Positions 1-9,500 of a DNA stretch of 23,636 nucleotides are shown here, one piece after another (position 1 is the stretch's first letter; each line of letters opens with the position of its first letter). The stretch lies in the NCBI GenBank assembly GCA_036939975.1, contig JALLPB010000102.1, forward strand, positions 1 through 23,636, read 5' to 3'. The DNA is from Cyclostephanos tholiformis (lineage: Eukaryota; Bacillariophyta; Thalassiosirophyceae; Thalassiosirales; Thalassiosiraceae). The notes under the pieces are model-generated. The model saw nothing but the letters and a program-made list of their open reading frames with translations, did not search any database and was not told the origin of the DNA. The translations under genes and the position numbers were made by a program.

Positions 1-500
1 TGCTGTGGATAGACATATTGGTGAAGGCGAGACCAAACTTATGAACTAGGAAGGTTAAGGCAGATGCCAAAATTGACATTGAGGTGTAATTGCTGTTGAG
101 GCTACTTAACTCCATCTCCTGCAGAAGGCATTTCACATCCATCTAAATATATATTTTGTGTTTGAGCAGTTGTGAATGCAGTAAGCAATCATTTGGGAGC
201 ACCCTTACAACAAGGTGAGACAAGGAAGTTGGGAAAAACTTTTTATTTTTTATTTTTCTTAATAATGGGGAGTGCGTGGAAAATTTCGGTCATGAATTAG
301 TATTGATTCCTCAGTACAAGTTTTAGCGATTCGCTGCCAAAAGTTTTCGACCAAAAAAGCGAGCTAGGTAGATATGCTGCAAGATATTTCGGTAAGTACG
401 TTTTGGGGAGGTCGTGAGGTTGTGACCGCTCTCCACACCATACCCCTGCCACCTCCGCTCCCCCCCCCCACGCACCACCACCCCTTACTCCTTCTCTACT
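1..500. other. Left flank, no gene recognised
   Basis: No reading frame here resembles a known protein. The first 400 bases are AT-leaning and relatively CG-poor, more like the right-hand retroelement compartment than the adjoining gene-rich part. From about 450 the composition turns C-rich, with a C run near 461-470, which leads into the promoter of the next gene. It could be the downstream flank of an unseen gene or old repeat DNA. Confidence 0.5.
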
Positions 501-516
501 TCAGTTCTACCCTGTG

Positions 517-554
517 TATATAAAAAGTAGCGGAGCGGTTCGATATATAAAAAT
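517..554 (+). promoter_or_regulatory. Duplicated TATA-like promoter
   Basis: TATATAAAAA lies at 517-526 and a second copy, TATATAAAAAT, at 544-554. Both are followed by a GTAGCG-type sequence, so the block looks like an imperfect tandem duplication of about 27-29 bp. They are roughly 200-235 bp upstream of the first ATG of the gene at 753, a plausible core-promoter distance. Assignment to that gene is inferred from position and strand only. Confidence 0.45.
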
Positions 555-569
555 AGTAGCGTTCGGAAG

Positions 570-600
570 GTGTGTGTGTGAGAGAGAGAGTGAGTGAGCG
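570..600. repeat. GT/GA microsatellite
   Basis: A (GT)n run at 570-580 passes directly into (GA)n at 581-590 and GTGA units to 600. It lies in the presumed 5' untranslated or promoter region of the gene at 753. Confidence 0.85.
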
Positions 601-752
601 CGCACGCAGGGGGCGGCGGTGGAGGGGAGGACGGTTGAGGGCGCGACCCCGGCCTGGCCCCCCGGACCAAGGGGCCTATATCATAATATATCATCATCAT
701 CGTACATTGCGGAAACAAACACCAAGGGAGGCTACACGCGTGCGCATGTGAA

Positions 753-1640
753 ATGAAAGCTGCATCCCCCCCCCCCTCGTCCTCCTCCACGGTCGCGGAC
801 CACCGCCGCCATCGACATGATGCGCCGCTGCGCCGTCGAGGGCGTCAACGCGTCGGAGGCGACGCGTGCGGCGGCGGCGGCGGCGGCTTGGTGGTGGTCA
901 TCGACATCGACGATGACATCGGTGAGGGCGGCGATATCGCGAGCGACGATGATGCCACCGTCCCCGCGATCGACGTATCCCACGGCGTCGCACCGGCCGG
1001 CGGAGACGATCCCGTCGGCGATGCGACGATGGGGAGGTGGGAGAGGCGACGTATCGCGAAACGTGGGACGTCGATGACGACGATCATGACGATGATCGAC
1101 TTTCGCGGTCGTCGTCGTCGTTGTTGTCGTCGTCGTCGTCTTCGCCATCAGCGGATGGGACGACGTCGTCGACGCGAGGTCGCATGCATCAATCACGGTC
1201 GATTCATGACGGTCACGTCGTATCGCGTCGTGGTATCGTCGTGCGTAATATTGTTATCGTTCTTCTCGTTGGTCGTGTACGTCGTCGTGGTCTTTCGGAC
1301 GTACCGCATCGTCGAACGAGGACCGCCGACGGCAATATACGACTTCTGGTGCGCATCCCACCCTCGACTCCACGGCGTATATAACGACGATTATTGCGAT
1401 TGTCCCGACGGTAGCGACGAGACCCGCACGTCGGCGTGTTCGCATTTGACCGTCGGTAGGAGAGTCTTTCGTTGCGGGCGCGGGCTCGGGCGCGGCTCCG
1501 ATGGCGGTAGTGTTGGCATGAGGGGCGGCTGGCCGGGTGGCGAGAATGGCGGCGATGGCAAGACTACGATGATCTACGCGTCGAGGGTCGACGATGGCGC
1601 GACGTTGATGGATTGTCCCGATGGTTCGGACGAGCACTGA
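753..1640 (+). CDS. Membrane-anchored glucosidase II beta-like (PRKCSH-type) domain protein
   Basis: Reads as 295 residues. Residues 1-150 are low-complexity, Arg/Gly/Asp-rich and without domain signal. A hydrophobic segment at about 158-182, flanked by Arg residues, looks like a signal anchor or single membrane helix. Residues 205-242 carry the diagnostic N-terminal pattern of glucosidase II beta: NDDYCDCPDGSDE, then C229 and C241. A second repeat ends in DCPDGSDE at 287-294, one residue before the stop. In the family this domain sits in the ER lumen and helps target the glucosidase that trims N-glycans. Full beta subunits are much longer, with a coiled coil and a C-terminal mannose-binding MRH domain, both absent here. 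The second repeat has lost one cysteine of the usual CDC pair. The start is uncertain: the ATG at 1206 (residue 152) would place a short basic stretch right before the hydrophobic segment and may be the true start. Family call is good; function as a glucosidase partner is not shown. Confidence 0.7.
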   Translation: MKAASPPPSSSSTVADHRRHRHDAPLRRRGRQRVGGDACGGGGGGLVVVIDIDDDIGEGGDIASDDDATVPAIDVSHGVAPAGGDDPVGDATMGRWERRRIAKRGTSMTTIMTMIDFRGRRRRCCRRRRLRHQRMGRRRRREVACINHGRFMTVTSYRVVVSSCVILLSFFSLVVYVVVVFRTYRIVERGPPTAIYDFWCASHPRLHGVYNDDYCDCPDGSDETRTSACSHLTVGRRVFRCGRGLGRGSDGGSVGMRGGWPGGENGGDGKTTMIYASRVDDGATLMDCPDGSDEH

Positions 1641-1811
1641 TATCATTTGGGCACGTGTCCGTGTCAACGATGTTTGTAGAATATTACATTCTATAAACGA
1701 CCAAGTGGCATCCCGGGGGAGGGAGCGCGCGGGGAATGACGAAAGGTTGGACGAGGCCACCGGGGCAGGGGTCCCCTTCTCCCCCTCACCGTCCCCACCT
1801 CGCAACGACAA

Positions 1812-1817
1812 AATAAA
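1812..1817 (+). terminator. Possible polyadenylation signal (AATAAA)
   Basis: AATAAA lies 172 bp after the stop of the gene at 753-1640, in the 253-bp gap between two convergent genes. Six-base matches are common by chance, so this is weak evidence based mainly on position. Confidence 0.3.
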
Positions 1818-1893
1818 TATAGCATTATTTGAAGTAAACTCGATACGATGTTGGAATACTATACATATTTTAATGCGTGGAAAACTTGATCTC

Positions 1894-4800
1894 TTAAGAT
1901 GATGCCGCGTCGGATTCTTCCTCCTCCAACGATTCCAATGTCTCGGCCAACTCCAACCATTCCATCTCCTTCTCCTCGATCTCGCCATTGACGCCATGCA
2001 GTTTCTCCGTTAGATCCGCGAGGACGGTCCAACCCTCGTCGGCGCTGGCATCCATCTTGGCCTGATATTCGTCCGCCTTCGCCCTGAGCCTCTCGAGCGC
2101 GGGCTCGATTTTACTTAAATCTCGTTTCATCCTCTTGATCGCATTACGACGCTCGAGTCTCCTTTCCTTATCCTCCTTGTAGTTGGCCTTCCTATCGCCG
2201 TCGATTATGTCAGAGCTACTGGACGATACATCCTCGGATTTCTCCTGCTCCACGAGGCATTCGGCGTAATCGGACAATGATCCCAAGTAGTCCTTAACCA
2301 TGCCATTGCCCTCGAAGACGAATAGATGATTGGTGACCTGGACGAAACGGCATTGGGATTATTATTATATTTAGGAACAATAAAATGGCGAAAAAAGTCG
2401 GATTACGGGCATGACACGAACGCTCACCTTGTCGGTGAAAAGTCTGTCGTGGCTTACCACGACCAAAACACCTATGAAGAGAAAACAAAGAGGATGATGT
2501 AGTTAGAATATGCCCCCATCATCTCAATACGTTCATCCCTCTCTTTCCTCCCTCCATCCTTCAAGGAACCGGGAAACCCTCACCTTTGAATTCTTCCAAA
2601 TATCCCTCCAGGGCTAAGTTGAGAGAAATATATGAAAAATTAGGTGGGGATTTTACAAACGAAAAAAGAATTATGCTCGAAAAATGTAAGTTCCACCTCA
2701 CCTCTGAGAGTATCCAAGTCTATGTCATTTGTTGGCTGGAAAGAAAAGAATGAATGAGAAAATGCGGAGACGATGAGGCGAAAGAATTCCTTTTGCTAAA
2801 CTCACCTCATCAAGGATCAAAAAATTGGGTCTCTTTCGCGTCGTGCACAGATTGAGGTGGGGGCATAGTCAGTCAAAAAAATCGAAGGAGGGCATTATTC
2901 TGAGTGAGGCAAAACAATCCATACACATACCTTAGTAAGGACGGCCAAAAGCTGAAGTCTGCGCCTTTCTCCACCCGAGAGCATCGATACCCTCTCGCTC
3001 CATCTTTGGCGTGGGAATTCGAACTGTTTCAACATCCTCATCGCCTCCTGAGGAGCCTCCGCCATGGATGCGCCAGAGCTCGATTCCACTCGCTCCTTCA
3101 CAAAATCTAGTACGCTTTGCGCCTCGTCGAGGAAAGGGATGCCCATCTGGTCGTATTTTCCGAATACGACGGTGTCCCCCGCCTCTATCATACCCGAGTC
3201 CACGGCCTGGTCTCCGGTCAAGACATGGATGAACGTGGACTTCAAAACGCACAAGAGCACCAAGGCAAGGAGGAGTATGAAATGATGGTATACATATCGC
3301 GATCGTGACGTAAAATAATACGAATAGTAGCAAGACGACTCGTCAAGAGCGACTCACCTTACCCACGCCATTCCTGCCAACAATGCCTATGCGATCGCCC
3401 TTATTGAAATCGTATGAAAAGTCGCTCAGTATCTTCTTATCCCCGAAGCTGAGCGATACGTCCCTTAACTATACATGCGAGGAGCAGTACAAGGCGGCAT
3501 GAAGGTGTTGACGGATGTTGGTGCTCGCATTGATGAAAGACCCTTTTTCGTGACCTTCCTTTCCTCTTTGTCCACACTCACCTTCAAGATATTACCCCCG
3601 AGTCTCCTTTGACCCTCCTCGCCCAAATCCAAGGACGGATCTCTCACCCTCGGTTTCGTCGATTTTTCAAGCTTGTAAAAGGCGTCGATCCTTGCCTTTT
3701 GTTTGGTTTGTCTCGCCTGCGGCTGACGCCTCATCCAATCCACTGGGAATCGGAAGTAATCGAAGGGGGACATTAATCGAGAGTACGACATAAGTAGGGG
3801 CGAGAATGCGGGGTTGGATATTCCTCGGGACATATCGACTAGAGAGCAAACTCACGTTCGGCCTTGTACCTTCCCTTCGCGACCCTATACGCCTGATCCT
3901 CGTTAGCTAGCCTCTCCTCTTTCCCGCTAAGGTACGACGAGTAGCTACCGTCGTACGAGTAGAATTGTCCACGGTCGAGCTCGAGGATGCTGTCGCATAC
4001 GTCCTCAAGAAACGCGCGGTCATGCGTCACGGTCAGCAATGTCATCTTCTTCCGATCCCTAATCAGGTCTGTCAGCCATCGGATGGCGGCGAGGTCAAGG
4101 TGATTCGTGGGCTGAGAATATCAAGCGATGGAAGCAAGAAACAAAGTGTCCGTAAAACGAGCAAAACGAATGATTCATCTACAAGGAAAATGAACGCCAA
4201 CAGGAAAACGAGACCCCCCCCCCCCCTCTCTCTGTTTCGGAATCCTCGCACACCCTCGCTTCCTCGCTTACTCGCCGTACCGCTCTCACCTCGTCCAATA
4301 TCAACACGTCCGGCTCCCTAACGAGCGCCGCCGCCAGTGCGACCCTCTTCCTCTCCCCCCCGCTCAGCGAGCTCAGGGCCATGTCCTCCAAATGGCGCAC
4401 GCGTAACCTCGTGGATATCTCCTCCGCCCTCGTCAGTACCGACCAACCATCGCGATCGTCCATGGCCGAGGCGGACATGGCGAACTCGTGCGGATCCGAC
4501 GCGGCATGGATCGACGCCAGTCGATATCGTCGAACGACTTCGTATACGGCATCGATCCCCGTAACCATCCCGGAGTTGTTGTTGTTGTTGTTCCCGCCGC
4601 CGCCGCGGACGTTGCCAACGTTAGTCGTCATTCGCGTGATACCCAAGATCGCGTCCAACACCGTAACGTCGGACGGGGATGGCGGTTCCTGTTCCACGAA
4701 CGCCAACGAAACGCTCTTGGCGCGCTCGACGGATCCCGTGTATAGTATGTTGTCGTTCTTGGCATATTCGTCGTTACTTGCGCCGCCGCACGCCTCGGCC

Positions 4801-5740
4801 AGGATCTGGATTATCGCGCGATGGGAATAGATATCTGGGGATTTTAGACACGAATTTACCTCGACGAAAAAAAAACTGATGCGAAATCCAAATCCGAGAT
4901 TGGGGATTCGTCGAATCCAACCTCTCGTCTATTATATATAATTTCCCCGAGAGATGGGTTCGTTTCATTGGACCCTCACATGAGATAGCATACATCAAAC
5001 TCACCCTCAAAAAGGTGCTCTTGCCGCATCCGTTCCTCCCGACCAGGCCGACTCGACCGCCCCTCGGTAGGTTGTAGGTCGCCGACTGCAGCTGGTATGT
5101 GTTTCCTCTTTTCGGATCGATGAATTTATGAAGATGGGGTGGGTGGGTGGGTGGGTGGATAAGCAGTGTGCTTTACGAAACGAAGTGAAACGAAAAGGAC
5201 CCGGAAGACTCACCCGTCGAATGTGCAGGTGATATCCCTCGCCGATATGGCCGGCCTGGGGATGTGGATTTGGGCGGGAGATGGTGTGCTAAGAAACGGG
5301 ATCGTGGTCGAGAGAGAGAGAGAGAGAGAGAGGAGGGAGGGGGGCTATGATATGCTCACTACTCACGGGCCGGAGGGTATGGTCGAGACGATGGTGGCCT
5401 CCTCGTTGACGTCCGCGAGGGACGATGTAAGGATACCAAGACGACGACATCGACGACGATCATCGTCACCATTAATCTCACTGATCCCCCTCCTACTATT
5501 ACCAACTCCACGACTCCCAATCAATAACGACGACGACAGCGACGACGACCGAGTTGGCAATGACGGCGGCGGCCTCGGCGACGACCGACGAGGAGATGGC
5601 ACGCCACGATCACCGAACGTCGCTCGCGGCGTGTTATGATATGCGCCATGGCACGAGTAGATGATGGAGAGGAGATGTGGGAGGATAATCTTCATCATCA
5701 TGCATGACGAAGGAGCGATATTGCTCGTAATTATTCTCAT
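1894..5740 (-). CDS. ABC-F family ATPase, Uup type, probable plastid translation factor (13 exons)
   Basis: Exons in reading order: 5740-5367, 5288-5214, 5107-5005, 4805-4290, 4111-3856, 3742-3582, 3468-3358, 3239-2931, 2832-2806, 2735-2702, 2613-2584, 2471-2428, 2337-1894. The sum is 2,484 nt, giving 827 residues plus stop; every junction keeps phase and all introns are GT-AG. First ATPase domain: Walker A GRNGCGKST 173-181, signature LSGGE 331-335, Walker B VLILDE 351-356 then PTNHLDL, and THDR in the switch. A charged linker (about 430-490) has the KAELDWMRRQP and RQTKQKARID motifs typical of ABC-F. Second domain: GRNGVGKST 526-534, LSGGE 619-623, NFLILDEPTNDID from 638, SHDR 672-675. A charged C-terminal coiled coil (about 690-825) is the Uup-like tail. 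There are no membrane domains, as expected for a family that acts on ribosomes rather than in transport. Residues 14-31 form a signal-like hydrophobic stretch followed by GAY and a Ser/Arg/Pro-rich region, resembling a diatom plastid presequence. A Gly/Asn-rich insert lies near 247-263. Confidence 0.9.
4214..4226. repeat. C13 homopolymer in an ABC-F intron
   Basis: Thirteen consecutive C on the plus strand, read as G13 in the pre-mRNA of the minus-strand gene, inside the 178-nt intron at 4112-4289. One of several long G/C runs in this window. Confidence 0.9.
5136..5157 (+). repeat. (GGGT)n tract, G-quadruplex candidate
   Basis: GGGG followed by T-separated GGG runs, six G-runs in all, each spacer a single T. 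This is a textbook G-quadruplex pattern. It lies in the 106-nt intron 5108-5213 of the minus-strand ABC-F gene, so the G-rich strand is the template strand and any structure would form in DNA rather than in that gene's RNA. Confidence 0.8.
5310..5332. repeat. (GA)n microsatellite
   Basis: Uninterrupted AG dinucleotides inside the first intron (5289-5366) of the ABC-F gene. In the transcript this is a CT-rich tract upstream of the acceptor at 5289, so it may act as part of the polypyrimidine tract. Confidence 0.85.
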
Positions 5741-6585
5741 CGTCGTCGTCGTCAGATATAGGTAGTTGTCTCGTCAAAAAAATCTCCGTGGGGATTGGGG
5801 GGGGGGGGAGAAATATGGGGGGGCGTACGCACAAAATCTCTGGAGCGAACACGATAATATGAGAGCGAGAGAACGAAACCGGACTCTCGTTGGTACTTCG
5901 TTTACTTTGGAATCAATATGATTTACAGCGCGAGAGTCCGTCATGAGAGGAGTCCACAAAATTCTCTCTTTTTTTCTTCCTCCTGCATGCCCCCGCGGTA
6001 CGATTAAAGCCTTCCTCCCCTCTCTTCTAAGAGGGCGTGAATCATCCCCCTCGCCATCCATCACAATATTTTTTCTTTGAGATATTTTCATTAAACCTTG
6101 CCATCTCATCGTGTTTTACAATCCACGTTCAAACTGGCAAAAGCTAAAGCACTATACGCCTTTTTCCCCCGACACCAGCACCACCACAAAAACCGGCGAA
6201 ACCGGCGTGTAGACGCGAGGCGACGATTTTCGGGCGGGGGTTTCTCCGGGACAAGTCTCCAGGAAAAACAGATTGCGCTCCGGGTGGGTGGGGGGGGTCG
6301 GTCGCCAAATAAATAATATCATATCCCCAGTTCGCTCGATACCACCGCTCGCCCTCCTTTCTCTAGCCATCGTTCGCCGATACATACACAAACACACACA
6401 CGCACACACACACAAAACACACAAACGACAGAAGCCAAGAAAGGGACCTCGTGATTTGAAGGTTGAAGGACGTGGGCGTTGCGTGCAGGAGGGGGGGGCG
6501 GGGGGGGGTTTAGGAGCAGGATCTCGCGCCCTCCACGCCACAAAAAGCTCATCAACGACGACAACGACGGCGACGAGGCAGAATC
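5741..6585. promoter_or_regulatory. Shared divergent promoter region
   Basis: This 845-bp gap separates the starts of the minus-strand ABC-F gene and the plus-strand UBR4-like gene, so it must contain both promoters. It has no convincing coding sequence; open frames here are low-complexity or interrupted. Visible elements are a G12 run at 5797-5808, a G7 run at 5817-5823, a (CA)n microsatellite at 6382-6426 and two G-rich runs near 6491-6508. AT-rich stretches at 6064-6075 and 6306-6318 are possible core promoter sites, but neither is a clean TATA box. Confidence 0.5.
6382..6426. repeat. (CA)n microsatellite
   Basis: An imperfect CA/ACAC repeat with a few A and G interruptions, 160-200 bp upstream of the start codon at 6586, probably in the 5' untranslated region or promoter of the UBR4-like gene. 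Confidence 0.85.
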
Positions 6586-9500
6586 ATGATCGATTATAAT
6601 CGCGATCGTGACTGCGACGACGATGTCGACGATGATAATGACAGCGGCGGCGGCGGTGGCGGCGGCGGTGGCGACGATATTATCATTGGCGATCATCGTC
6701 GTCGTAATAATGATAATAATAATATCGACGATCGCGCCATTCGTCGTCAATTTCCGGACCACGCCGTCGTCCTGCCCATATTGCTGGGCCTCATGAGGAG
6801 CACCGGCCATCGACCGGCCGCCAATGACGCTTCGACCGCCACGACCGCCGCGGCCACCTCGACTACGACGACGACATTGGCCTCGATCGTGGCGGGGGAT
6901 GACAAGGGGGGGGGAGACGGGGGGGGATGTAAGGGGAGGACGAAGGACGTTCCGTCGGGGGGGGGGGACAATGCGAAGGGCGAGGACTTGGTAAATGATG
7001 ACGATATCGATGTGCCGGGGGGGGAAGGGGGTGGCGCGGCGATGATCGACGACTTCCTTTCGTTCACGGGCACCTCCGATCGCATCGTCGCGCGTAGGTA
7101 TCTCGAGATGTCCGACGGACGACTCGAGACGGCCGTGGGTCTTTTCGTGGATCACGGCGGAGAGATGGCGGGGGGAATGGGAATAGGAATGGAAATGATG
7201 ATGTTCGATGGAGGGGGAAGGGAAAGGGGGGGAGTCGACTTCGACGACGGGGGAGGAGCGGCAGGGGGATCGTCGGGGGGGGAAGAGCGCGAAAACAAGG
7301 GGGGGGAGAAGGAGGAGGAGGAGGAGGAGGAGGAGGAGGGTATGCCGAACCTCGACAACGAGCGTGCAATGCCCCATCCGGGGGGGGGGGAACGTCGACG
7401 ACGATGGCGAAGGGGGTGTTTGTCCGGACGCTCGGGGAGGAGCAATTACCACGGCGGAAATTGTCGTCGGATCGGCGCTGCGAGAATATAGGGCCTACCG
7501 CACCCTGCGACGCGCGCTGTTGCGCCACTCGATGGAGCGACGACGATTACGACTAGAACAACGACGAGTACTGCAATCGTGCATTACCCCACCTGAACCA
7601 TCACGCCCCCCCGCCGAGATGATGACCTTGGATGATGTGAGGCTGGGAATGTCGACGTTGGACATCGACCATCATCATGGGACGCGTCACTTCCTATTCC
7701 AATCGTTGCTCCATCCCTCCCTACCCGTACGTCGCGCCTCCGCACGAATGATACTGCACAATCATCATCGCGTACTGCAACGGCGGCACGGCGCCGCCAA
7801 TGGTGGCAGGGGCGCCACCACCCGGGGTAATGACGAAAGCGACGATGGCCTCCAAGAGGCGTTGATCGTGCTGCTCCATTCCTTGATGTTCGGCGAGGCA
7901 CCGTACCAGCAGCAACATCATCCGGCGCTGGGGCTGCATCGACAGCATACGGAGGAAAAAACGCCGCCGTTTATGATGATGCCGCAACCTGCGAAGATGA
8001 TGATCCCGCATTACAAGAATCAACCCGAGGGTGGAGATCCCGCATTGCAAATCATGGGCATGCTGACCTGGTTGATATGCGACGGCTGTTTTTCAAACAT
8101 CGTGGTGTGCGACGAGCTCAGGCTTGAACAGCAGCGACTCCTACAGCGTCAACATGGTAACCCCCCTCCTTCCGCTCAACGCGATGATGCTATGGCTACG
8201 AAGATTATGGGCCATGGTACGGCTGGCAACATTCGAAACGTGATAATGAGTGAGAAAATCGACGATAGCGTTCTCTCCAGGACATACTTGCAAGAATCAT
8301 CCGCAGATCGTGGCATCGAATTTTTCGTAGCCAGGGGCGGCCTGAGATGGGCTTGCGGCAGCATCGTCAGATTGGTGCACGTACTCGTTCACGGTCTCAC
8401 ATCTCCCACTCCTCTCGTTGGCGGGGAGAACGACTCTAAGTGCAGCGGGAGTGACGACGCTAGGGATCGCGACGTTCATCATCATTATGGGAATCGTAAT
8501 CAACATGAGGGACAAGTAACGGCGTCCAGGGAGCCGTTGAACGAAATAACCTCTCGAACCGTCCAAACTCGCTTGCTGCTTTTGATAGATCTGGTCTATA
8601 GATTGGTTCTGTTCGGTTCCGTCCCCGCGGCGGTGGATCGACGTGGATTACTCTCCGCTGCGATTGGCGAGGATGGCGGTGACGACGTCGGCGGTTGCGG
8701 CGGGGAGGACGATCGAGGCAAGAAAGGCGGAAAATGGGGCTCGGGTTTGAGAGGCCCATCCAAATTCGAAAATGCGGAAGCATCCACCGGTGGTGGGAGG
8801 CCGTCTCTCCGCGCCAAAACCAGTGAATTATACGACAGCCTCCCCAGATCTGGTGGTGTAGCAGCACCTTTGCTGCTGCGCCAGTCATTACGACCGTCTA
8901 TCATGGGCAATCCCCTCCTCGCCACGGCGAGTGGTGGCGGCGCCAAGCGTTCATTCCGAGGAGCGAGCGGCGGCGGTGGCGGAACGCTCGCCAACCTTGG
9001 TGTGGCATCATCATCTGGTGGCGGTAGCATTGTTGGTAGCGATCTCAGGAACGAAGCCGCCACAGAAGAGAATCGTCGGCGCAAGGATCATAGAAGGGCC
9101 GCCCTGGAACGCGTGAATAACTTGTTCTGGTCATCAACCTTACCCGCGGCTATTTGTGTCCTGCCCCCTGCGCCGAGCGAGCCGACTACTGCTCCTGCTG
9201 TCAACAGCCATGATGGCATCATGAACTTTCTATCAACTTCACCGCTGGCATCAGCATCAGTAGTAAAACTATCACCTTTGGCGTGTCTCATAGCCGCGCA
9301 TGAAATATTGCGCTCTCGTCCACTGTCACATTCAACACTCGCTACCAATAATCAGCTTCGCTCAATAGAAAAGGGAATTGCCATATTAGGACGGATCGTC
9401 GATCCAAATGCTAGCAATGCGCTTGTGGTAGTGGATGATTCGCCATGGGGGCTGGCTGGCATTTTGCTGGGGGGGGGAAATGGTTTTTGCAGGACCGGGA

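Noticed and set aside
732..1196. Open frames on both strands across the low-complexity start of the first gene
   Set aside because: GC-rich trinucleotide repeats stay open in several frames; only the plus frame at 753 leads into a recognisable domain.
1254..1997. A 247-codon minus-strand frame overlapping the first gene
   Set aside because: Arg/Thr-rich composition with no domain; it is the complement of the glucosidase II beta-like frame and overlaps the end of the ABC-F gene.
3465..3833. Separate small genes for each open piece of the ABC-F region
   Set aside because: All pieces join through GT-AG introns in phase into one 827-residue protein with both ATPase domains in order.
5166..5639. 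Plus-strand 157-codon frame
   Set aside because: Antisense to ABC-F exons and an intron; contains GA-repeat translation and no domain.
6319..7452. Minus-strand 377-codon frame with long Ile/Val/Ala and Pro runs
   Set aside because: Produced by GAC/CGA/G-run repeats read backwards; it is antisense to the UBA-bearing exon, which has a real motif.
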